64,000 nucleotides of DNA from Polaribacter dokdonensis (lineage in GTDB: Bacteria > Bacteroidota > Bacteroidia > Flavobacteriales > Flavobacteriaceae): assembly GCF_024362345.1 (NCBI RefSeq), contig NZ_CP101505.1, positions 2,811,501 to 2,875,500 on the forward strand. Reading direction: 5' to 3'. Every line of letters starts with the position of its first letter. Position 1 is the first letter of the stretch. Below the pieces are notes generated by a model that did not search any database, was not told where the DNA came from, and was given only the letters and a program-made list of their open reading frames with translations. Made by a program: the position numbers and the translations under genes. Of the stretch, positions 1 to 6,456 are shown piece by piece.

Positions 1-2
1 AA

Positions 3-458
3 GCTTGTATTAATCAAATTGAAAACCCAGAAGAGGTAAATGCAAATCATTGGCGTTGTTTAAATGATGCAATGTGGTCTGAGTTTACACCAGTAAAAGT
101 TGTTGTTTGGAGAATGTTACATCGTTTAAAAAATGAAGGTTGGCCCACAGATTTGTTAGGTATGATGTATATGGAAGATGCTGAATTGGCTTATGCTAAA
201 GAATCTGGAGATCATTTATCTGAAAGTGAAAAAATAATTCATAGAGATGTAAATGGTACAATTTTACAAGCAGGAGATAATGTAGTATTGATTAAAGATT
301 TAAAAGTTAAAGGTTCTAGTATGGTTGCAAAACAAGGCACAGCAGTTCGTAGAATATCTTTAGATCATGAAAATGCAAAATACATAGAAGGTAAAGTTGG
401 CCCAACACAAATAGTGATTATAACAGATTACGTAAAAAAAATGGCTGATAAAGAATAG
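3..458 (+). CDS. PhnA-domain protein, 5'-truncated by the window edge
   Basis: The reading frame is open from base 3 to the stop at 458, and the residues before the first ATG (72) already read as PhnA protein (IENPEEVNANHWRCLNDAMW), so the gene starts outside the window. The C-terminal half carries the typical PhnA module: a DVNGT turn, a GD, then LIKDLKVKGSS and a TAVR..S.DH..IEGKV stretch. Despite its historic name, PhnA is not a core C-P lyase component; the family's role is unclear and it usually carries an N-terminal zinc ribbon, which would lie off-window here. A strong terminator follows directly, so this is the last gene of its transcript. Confidence 0.85.
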   Translation, partial: ACINQIENPEEVNANHWRCLNDAMWSEFTPVKVVVWRMLHRLKNEGWPTDLLGMMYMEDAELAYAKESGDHLSESEKIIHRDVNGTILQAGDNVVLIKDLKVKGSSMVAKQGTAVRRISLDHENAKYIEGKVGPTQIVIITDYVKKMADKE

Positions 459-480
459 CATTTTTTTTAAATAAAATAAG

Positions 481-513
481 AAGCCTTTAATCCTTGTGAT
501 TAAAGGCTTTTTT
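481..513 (+). terminator. Rho-independent terminator after the PhnA-like gene
   Basis: A 12-bp perfect stem (481-492 with 498-509), loop CTTGT, is followed by a T run. It closes the PhnA transcript and insulates the BlaI-type operon. Confidence 0.9.
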
Positions 514-544
514 GATTTTTAACTACATCATTCTTAAATTTTTC

Positions 545-609
545 AACTAAAAAATTAGTTTAAACTAAATATTTAGTTATATTTGTTTTGTTGAACTAAA
601 ATATTAGTT
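545..609 (+). promoter_or_regulatory. Three BlaI/MecI-type operators overlapping a promoter
   Basis: Three 16-bp palindromes of the form AACTAAA-nn-TTTAGTT or close to it lie at 545-560, 563-578 and 594-609. Each has perfect or near-perfect dyad symmetry. A Bacteroidota -7 element TATATTTG sits at 578-585, between the second and third copies, so a bound repressor would block RNA polymerase. BlaI/MecI repressors classically bind such dyads upstream of their own gene, which points to autoregulation of the downstream blaI-blaR-like operon. The third copy ends 7 bases before the chosen blaI ATG at 617. Confidence 0.85.
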
Positions 610-616
610 GAAAATT

Positions 617-976
617 ATGGCAAAACAATTAACAAAAGCTGAAGAGCAGATTATGCAAGTTTTATGGGATTTAGAAGAATCCTCTGTAAAAGATATTATT
701 ACGCAATTACCAGAACCAAAACCAGCTTATAATACTGTATCTACTATTATTAGAATTTTAGAAACAAAAGAATTTGTTGCACACAAAACAGAAGGTAGAG
801 GTTATGTTTATTATCCAATAATTGATAAAGATACCTATAGCAATCAAAGTTTACATAAGTTAATGAATGGGTATTTTCAAGGCTCATTTAAAAGTATGGT
901 TTCATTTTTTGTAAAAGAAAATGATATGGATATTAAAGAGTTAGAGTCTATTTTAAAGGATGTAAATAAAAACTAA
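617..976 (+). CDS. blaI: BlaI/MecI/CopY-family transcriptional repressor
   Basis: This 119-residue winged-helix repressor has the family N-terminus (LTKAEEQIMQVLWDLEESSV), recognition helix region (PAYNTVSTIIRILETKEFV) and wing (EGRGYVYYP). The ATG at 617 is chosen over an in-frame TTG at 608, because the TTG lies inside the third operator and the ATG gives the usual start. Family knowledge: a dimer represses the operon until the partner BlaR-type metalloprotease triggers cleavage. The stop is 3 bases before the blaR-like ATG (980), so the two are translationally close. The regulated process need not be beta-lactam resistance; no beta-lactamase gene is nearby. Confidence 0.93.
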   Translation: MAKQLTKAEEQIMQVLWDLEESSVKDIITQLPEPKPAYNTVSTIIRILETKEFVAHKTEGRGYVYYPIIDKDTYSNQSLHKLMNGYFQGSFKSMVSFFVKENDMDIKELESILKDVNKN

Positions 977-979
977 GCT

Positions 980-2404
980 ATGATTAATTATATAATACAA
1001 GTCATTCTGTTTCAAGTTTTATTCTTGGCTATTTATGACTTCTTTTTAAGCAAAGAAACCTTTTTTACTAAGAATAGATGGTATTTGTTAGGCACACCAA
1101 TACTCTCATTTTTTATCCCTTTAATTAAGATTCCAAATATAGAGAAAGCACTTCCACAAGAGTTTACAGTAAACCTGCCAGAGATTATACTCTCTCCAGA
1201 AAAAATGCTTTTACAAACGATATCTAGTGAAGATGTAATGATTTCTAACAATTATATTAATTTACTTTTTTGGGCTGGATTCGTTCTTTTTAGCATCTTG
1301 TTTTTGGTGAAATTATTTGGGATAATCACGCTCATAAAAAAACATAAAGCTCAAAAAATGGCCAATGTAAACTTGATTGTTATCCCAGCTGAAACCAAAG
1401 CATTTTCTTTCTTTAACTATATTTTTTTAGGTGAAAAAATTAAAGAAAGTAATAGAGCAAATATCATTCAGCATGAATTGGTACATAGCAACCAAAAACA
1501 TACATACGATTTATTACTATTCGAAATTTTAAAAATTGTTATGTGGTTTAATCCTATGATTTATTTCTTTCAAAAGAGAATAACACTAGTGCATGAATAT
1601 ATTTCTGATGCTGTAGTTGCTAAAACAGAAACTAAAGAAACGTACATCAATAATTTACTATCTAACTTTTTTCAAGTAGAGAATATTGCATTTATCAACC
1701 AGTTTTATAAACCCTCATTAATTAAAAAAAGAATTATTATGATGAAAAAGAAACAATCTAAAAAAATGAATCAACTTAAGTATTTACTCCTAATTCCTGT
1801 TTTGGCAAGTATGCTTTTTTATAGCTCTTGTGCTACAAAACCATTAAAAAATGAAATTAGTAATTTAGAAAATGCATTAAAGGAGCAAAAAGAAGCCAAT
1901 GAGAAACAAAAAGTTTTATTGGAGCAGCAACAGCAAGTTTTGCGTGATTCTATTACGCTTTTAAATAATCAAAAAGAAGCAAAAGAGAACGAGTTAAAGA
2001 ATTTACAAAGAAAAGGTTTCTTAAATAGCATTAATGAAAGAACAGTTGTAGAAACAGAAACTGTATCATTTATGACTATTGATAAAGTACCCGTTTTTCC
2101 TGGCTGTGAAGAAGGAGATAAAGCCTGTTTTTCTAAAATGGTCCAGAAACATTTTGTTAAAAATTTTGATAGTAAAATGCCAAAAACTTTAGGATTAAGC
2201 CCTGGTAAAAAACGTGTTTTTATTGGTTTTAAAATAGATAAAGAAGGAGATGTTGTAGATATAAAAGCTAGAGCTCCACACCCTGAAATTGAGAAAGAGG
2301 TTATTAGAGTAATGGAAACTTTACCTAAAATGCTGCCAGGTGAAAATGAGGGTAAAAAAGTAGGAGTTAAATATTCTATACCATTTACGTTGTTTGTAGA
2401 ATAA
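980..2404 (+). CDS. BlaR1/MecR1-like M56 membrane metallopeptidase with C-terminal TonB-like domain
   Basis: This 474-residue protein has hydrophobic segments near residues 2-22, 34-52 and 90-112, then an M56 zinc protease site HELVH at residues 165-169. A further membrane span ends in SSCA near residue 290, followed by a Gln/Glu/Lys-rich coiled coil (about 295-345). A C-terminal domain (about 360-474) of TonB-C type begins VPVFPGCEEG and contains GFKIDKEGDVVDI. Classical BlaR1 carries a penicillin-binding sensor at its C-terminus; here that is replaced, so the signal is probably different. It is co-transcribed with blaI. The inferred role is a sensor protease that relieves BlaI repression on an envelope signal. 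Confidence 0.88.
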   Translation: MINYIIQVILFQVLFLAIYDFFLSKETFFTKNRWYLLGTPILSFFIPLIKIPNIEKALPQEFTVNLPEIILSPEKMLLQTISSEDVMISNNYINLLFWAGFVLFSILFLVKLFGIITLIKKHKAQKMANVNLIVIPAETKAFSFFNYIFLGEKIKESNRANIIQHELVHSNQKHTYDLLLFEILKIVMWFNPMIYFFQKRITLVHEYISDAVVAKTETKETYINNLLSNFFQVENIAFINQFYKPSLIKKRIIMMKKKQSKKMNQLKYLLLIPVLASMLFYSSCATKPLKNEISNLENALKEQKEANEKQKVLLEQQQQVLRDSITLLNNQKEAKENELKNLQRKGFLNSINERTVVETETVSFMTIDKVPVFPGCEEGDKACFSKMVQKHFVKNFDSKMPKTLGLSPGKKRVFIGFKIDKEGDVVDIKARAPHPEIEKEVIRVMETLPKMLPGENEGKKVGVKYSIPFTLFVE

Positions 2405-2413
2405 CTTGAAAAT

Positions 2414-3664
2414 ATGAAAAAGAAATTAATAGTATTATTTTTATTGGCAATAGTAAAAGTTGAAGCTCAAACTTCAACTTTTGCTGTTTCTGATAGTTTG
2501 TTTGCAAAAGGTAGATATAAATTGGCTTTAAAAGAATTAGATAAAAAGGAACCTTCCTTTTTATCTAATTATAAAAAAGCAGTAATCTATGAGTCTATAG
2601 ATAATTATAAAAAAGCTGCACTTTATTTAGAGAAGGCAATTGAATTTAAAGATGATGAAAAGGCCAATCTAAAGTTGGCTAAAAATTATAGAGCAAGTGG
2701 TTTGTCTAAAAAAGCCATTCCTATATATGAAAAGCTTTTAGTTGAGGCTTCTTTAAATTTAGTTTTAAAGTATCAATTGGGTAAAATGTATGTAGTAAAT
2801 AGAAGGCCAAAAGAAGCAATTTCAACATTTAAGTATTTAGTTAAGAATGATACAAATAATGCAAATTATTCTTATTACTTAGGTTTGGCATATGCTTTGA
2901 ATGGGCAAAGAGATCCTATGATTAATAGTTTTATTGCCACTTATAAAAAAGACACAACACATTTAAAAGCAATAAAAAGATTGGCTAATAGTTTTTTAAA
3001 GCTAAATGATAAAGATTCCACACAACTTTTTGTAAACAAAGGTTTGGCTTTAAATAGAAATGATATTGATTTAAATAAAATAAAAATTAACCAACTGTAT
3101 AAAGATAAAAAGTATTTAAAAGCAATTCCACTTTTAAAAAATCTTGATACCATAGACAAAAAAGAAACGTATAGTAAAGCTATGTTAGGTAGAGTTTTTT
3201 ATTACCTAGATAGTTTAGAACAAGCCAAAAAAATATTTTCAAAACTATCTTTTATTGATAGAGAAGACTATAAATCGAACACTTATTTAGGGCACATTTA
3301 TTTTAAACAAGAAGAATATAATAAAGCTATGATGAATTATATGATTGCTACAAATAAAGGAAAAGAGAAACGTGATGAAGAATATTATGGTTTAGCTAGG
3401 GTGTTTTATAATACAAAAAAACCGAAACAAGCGTTACGTTTTTTTGAGGAAGCCTATAAAGAAAACCCATCTAATTATAGAGCATTGTACCAATTAGCAA
3501 CTATGTCTGATGATTATTATAAGGATAAAAAAATAGCTTACAGACACTATAATAAATATTATGAGCGTTTTCATAAAAAAGATGAAGGCATGACAAATTT
3601 CGTGAGAAATAGAATTAATGAAATCAAAAAAGCCTATTTTATGAAAGGTGAAACTTTAAAATAA
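2414..3664 (+). CDS. Secreted TPR-repeat protein of the BlaI/BlaR-like operon
   Basis: The 416-residue product has a signal peptide (KKKLIVLFLLAIVKVEA, cleavage near AQ) and then mostly tetratricopeptide repeats, seen as recurring patterns such as YKKAALYLEKAIEF, KAIPIYEKLL, KEAISTFKYLV and KQALRFFEEAYKENP. It starts 9 bases after the M56 gene, so it belongs to the same operon. TPR proteins act as binding scaffolds; here it is probably periplasmic and may take part in signal detection with the BlaR-like protein. No enzymatic motif is visible. The specific function is unknown. Confidence 0.85.
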   Translation: MKKKLIVLFLLAIVKVEAQTSTFAVSDSLFAKGRYKLALKELDKKEPSFLSNYKKAVIYESIDNYKKAALYLEKAIEFKDDEKANLKLAKNYRASGLSKKAIPIYEKLLVEASLNLVLKYQLGKMYVVNRRPKEAISTFKYLVKNDTNNANYSYYLGLAYALNGQRDPMINSFIATYKKDTTHLKAIKRLANSFLKLNDKDSTQLFVNKGLALNRNDIDLNKIKINQLYKDKKYLKAIPLLKNLDTIDKKETYSKAMLGRVFYYLDSLEQAKKIFSKLSFIDREDYKSNTYLGHIYFKQEEYNKAMMNYMIATNKGKEKRDEEYYGLARVFYNTKKPKQALRFFEEAYKENPSNYRALYQLATMSDDYYKDKKIAYRHYNKYYERFHKKDEGMTNFVRNRINEIKKAYFMKGETLK

Positions 3665-3711
3665 AGTTCAGTATTTTTTAGTAAATTCACACTATATTTA
3701 GAAAGCTATAT

Positions 3712-4182
3712 ATGCGTGTTTTTACTTTTTTGATATTGCTATTTCTTATTACTTCTTGCGATAAAATTGCGCTTACCTCAGATAGTACTATTCAAGGCTT
3801 AGACACTATAGTAGATTTTACTTCAGTAGATACTTATCCTTCGTTTAAAAATTGTGATTCAATTATAGAGAAGACCAAAAAGCAAAATTGCTTTAGAACT
3901 ACAATACACAACAAAATAGGAGAGGAGTTACAAAAACACACGTTTATTATTGAAGATTCTATAAACGAAACTGTTTTGGTAGATTTACTAATAGATAAAA
4001 ATGGTGTTATCAACTATCAAAGTATACAAGCTTCAAATTCATTAAAAAAAGAGTTGCCTAAATTTGATAGCATAGTACAAACTTCTGTAAATAAATTAAG
4101 CAAAGTTTATCCTGCTATTAAAAGAGGCATACCAGTTACTACAAGATATCAGTTGCCTATAAAAATTCAGTTAAAAAACTAA
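3712..4182 (+). CDS. Putative lipoprotein with a TonB-C-like domain
   Basis: The 156-residue product begins with a lipoprotein signal (VFTFLILLFLITSC, lipobox Cys at about residue 16). Its C-terminal half resembles the C-terminal domain of the upstream M56 protein: a SFKNCD motif, a short Cys pair, VLVDLLIDKNGVINY, then a terminal TRYQLPIKIQL strand. The shared domain suggests the two proteins recognise or compete for the same partner. It lies 47 bases after the TPR gene with no terminator between, so it is probably in the same operon. It ends one base from the convergent obg gene. Confidence 0.75.
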   Translation: MRVFTFLILLFLITSCDKIALTSDSTIQGLDTIVDFTSVDTYPSFKNCDSIIEKTKKQNCFRTTIHNKIGEELQKHTFIIEDSINETVLVDLLIDKNGVINYQSIQASNSLKKELPKFDSIVQTSVNKLSKVYPAIKRGIPVTTRYQLPIKIQLKN

Positions 4183-4183
4183 A

Positions 4184-5173
4184 TTAGTTTAGCATTTTCC
4201 AAAGTTTATCTTTAAGCTCTTGTAAGCCTTTTTGAGCTACAGAAGAAATAAATAAAGCATCTACACCTTTTGGTAATTCAGCTTTAATTTCTTCTTGTAA
4301 TTCATCATCTAACATATCAGATTTTGAAATTGCCAATAAACGATCTTTATCTAACAATTCTGGATTGTGTTTTTTAAGTTCATTCAACAAAATTTCATAT
4401 TCTTTGTTGATGTCATCAGCATCTGCAGGAATTAAGAAAAGTAAGGCAGAATTACGCTCTATATGTCTTAAAAATCTGTGACCTAAACCTTTTCCTTCAG
4501 CAGCACCTTCTATAATACCAGGAATATCTGCCATTACAAAAGTTTGATGATTTCTATGTTCTACAATACCTAAATTGGGTTTTAGTGTTGTAAAAGCATA
4601 ATCTGCAATTTTAGGTTTTGCAGCAGTTAATACAGATAGTAAGGTAGATTTACCAGCATTAGGAAAACCTACTAAACCAACATCTGCTAATAATTTTAGT
4701 TCAATTCTAAACCAACCTTCTGCACCATCCATACCTGGTTGTGCATATCTTGGAGTTTGATTTGTAGAAGATTTAAAGTTCCAGTTTCCTAAACCACCTT
4801 TACCACCTCTTAACAAAACCACCTCTTTTTTATCTTCGGTAATTTCTACAATTACTTCGTCTGTATCTGCATCTTTAATTATGGTTCCTAAAGGTACATC
4901 TACATAAATATCTTCACCATCAGAACCTGTACTTCTACTTTTACTTCCTGCTCCACCACCTTCTGCTCTAAAATGACGTTTAAACTTTAAATGAAATAAC
5001 GTCCACATGTTTTTATCTCCTCGTAAAATGATGTGTCCTCCACGTCCTCCATCACCACCATCAGGACCACCTTTGGTAATATATTTTTCTCTGTGTAAAT
5101 GCGCAGAACCTTGTCCACCTTTACCAGAAGAAGCGTATATTTTAATATAATCTACAAAGTTTCCTTCAGTCAT
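4184..5173 (-). CDS. obg: Obg/CgtA ribosome-associated GTPase
   Basis: The 329-residue protein has the glycine-rich Obg fold (residues about 5-160, [23 protein letters not shown]) followed by the G domain: P-loop GFPNAGKST, switch [24 protein letters not shown], and SKSD. Obg GTPases assist 50S subunit maturation and stress signalling. The protein stops right after the G domain, lacking the C-terminal OCT extension of Bacillus, as is common in Bacteroidota. It lies 77 bases downstream of the HPRT-Adk gene on the same strand with no terminator between, so it is likely co-transcribed. Confidence 0.96.
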   Translation of the reverse strand: MTEGNFVDYIKIYASSGKGGQGSAHLHREKYITKGGPDGGDGGRGGHIILRGDKNMWTLFHLKFKRHFRAEGGGAGSKSRSTGSDGEDIYVDVPLGTIIKDADTDEVIVEITEDKKEVVLLRGGKGGLGNWNFKSSTNQTPRYAQPGMDGAEGWFRIELKLLADVGLVGFPNAGKSTLLSVLTAAKPKIADYAFTTLKPNLGIVEHRNHQTFVMADIPGIIEGAAEGKGLGHRFLRHIERNSALLFLIPADADDINKEYEILLNELKKHNPELLDKDRLLAISKSDMLDDELQEEIKAELPKGVDALFISSVAQKGLQELKDKLWKMLN

Positions 5174-5250
5174 GTTTTTTATTTCTTTAAATCTTGCAGT
5201 ACAAGAATTCTATTGGGTTGTAATAAGAATTTGGTGATTGATAAACTTAA

Positions 5251-6369
5251 CTATAACGTATCAAAAACTTCAGAAATTCTTTTTGTAATATCTTCTATAG
5301 AACCAACACCATTAATACCATAATATTTATGCTGTGCATCAAAGTAATCTTTTAGAATAGCCGTTTTTGTATTGTATTCGTTAAAACGATTTCTAATTTT
5401 ACTTTCATCTGTATCATCTGTTCTTCCACTAGTTTTACCTCTTTCTAACAAACGAGTAACTAAAACATCTTCTGGTACTTCTAAAGCAATCATACCATTA
5501 ATTTGTTCTCCTTTATCGCTTAAGAAGGCGTCTAAAGCTTCTGCTTGAGATTGTGTTCTAGGAAAACCATCAAAGATAAAACCATTGGCATCTGGGTTTT
5601 TCTCTACTTCTGCTTTTAGCATATTTATAGTTACTTCATCAGGCACTAAATCACCTTCATCCATATATTTTTTTGCTAATAAGCCTAGCTCAGTAGAATT
5701 TTTGATATTAAATCTAAAAACATCTCCAGTAGAAATATGTACCAATTGATACATTTCTTTTAAAAATTCTGCTTGAGTTCCTTTTCCTGCTCCTGGAGGG
5801 CCAAATAATACGATGTTTTTCATTTTTGGTGCTGTTGATAATTGATATATTTCTGGATAATTTCTTCCTAAACCATTGTAATCTAAACCATATCCAACAA
5901 TAAACTTGTCTTCTATACTTTTACCAATATAATCTATAGGTAATTCTTTTCTAAAAACGTCTGGTTTAAAAAATAATGATACAACTTTAAGTTGCTTTAC
6001 GTTCTGATTTCTAAATATATTATAAATTTCTTGAAGTGTGTTTCCAGTATCTATAATATCTTCTAATATAATTACAGTTCTATTGGTTAAATCTTCATTA
6101 ATGCCTACTAATTGTTTTACATTATCAGTAGATGATGTGCCTTCATAAGAGGCTAATTTAACAAAAGATACTTCACAATCTCCATTAAATTCTCTAATGA
6201 AATCTGCAGCAAAAAGAAAACAACCGTTTAAAATTCCTACAAAAATAGGAACTTCATCTTTTGGTAAATCGTGTTTTACTTGCTCTGCTAAATGTTTTAC
6301 AATTGCATGTATTTCTGCCTTACTTATAAAAGGCTTAAAATATAAATCATGAAGTTTTAAAATGCTCAT
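5251..6369 (-). CDS. Fused hypoxanthine phosphoribosyltransferase-adenylate kinase
   Basis: This 372-residue protein is two enzymes in one frame. Residues about 1-180 are a type I purine phosphoribosyltransferase: the PRPP motif VIILEDIIDTGNTL and a C-terminal KFIVGYGLDYNGLGRN. From Met183 (codon at 5821-5823) it is a complete short adenylate kinase: P-loop GPPGAGKGTQ, ISTGDVFR, GFIFDGFPRTQSQA, and a lid arginine region GRTDDTDE. The first makes IMP (or GMP) from bases plus PRPP; the second interconverts AMP, ADP and ATP. The internal Met183 begins exactly where a free Adk would begin, so a second product by internal initiation is possible. A -7 element lies only 7 bases upstream of the start. 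Confidence 0.93.
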   Translation of the reverse strand: MSILKLHDLYFKPFISKAEIHAIVKHLAEQVKHDLPKDEVPIFVGILNGCFLFAADFIREFNGDCEVSFVKLASYEGTSSTDNVKQLVGINEDLTNRTVIILEDIIDTGNTLQEIYNIFRNQNVKQLKVVSLFFKPDVFRKELPIDYIGKSIEDKFIVGYGLDYNGLGRNYPEIYQLSTAPKMKNIVLFGPPGAGKGTQAEFLKEMYQLVHISTGDVFRFNIKNSTELGLLAKKYMDEGDLVPDEVTINMLKAEVEKNPDANGFIFDGFPRTQSQAEALDAFLSDKGEQINGMIALEVPEDVLVTRLLERGKTSGRTDDTDESKIRNRFNEYNTKTAILKDYFDAQHKYYGINGVGSIEDITKRISEVFDTL

Positions 6370-6376
6370 AAAGATG

Positions 6377-6384
6377 CAAATATA
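6377..6384 (-). promoter_or_regulatory. -7 promoter element of the HPRT-adk gene (near-leaderless)
   Basis: On the minus strand the sequence reads TATATTTG, a full TAnnTTTG match, ending 7 bases before the ATG at 6369. With the usual 4-6 base gap to the start site, the mRNA would have a leader of only a few bases. Confidence 0.6.
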
Positions 6385-6402
6385 AGTGCTGTAAATGGAA
6401 TG

Positions 6403-6440
6403 AAAAAACCGTTTTGAGTTTAGTTCAAAACGGTTTTTTT
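6403..6440 (-). terminator. Terminator downstream of secDF
   Basis: A 13-bp stem (6405-6417 with 6425-6437) with T runs on both strands lies 20-50 bases past the secDF stop. It separates secDF from the HPRT-adk promoter. Confidence 0.88.
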
Positions 6441-6456
6441 ATATTTAAAAATAAAA

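Noticed and set aside
608..616. In-frame TTG start for the BlaI repressor
   Set aside because: It lies inside the third operator palindrome, and the ATG at 617 gives the usual family start.
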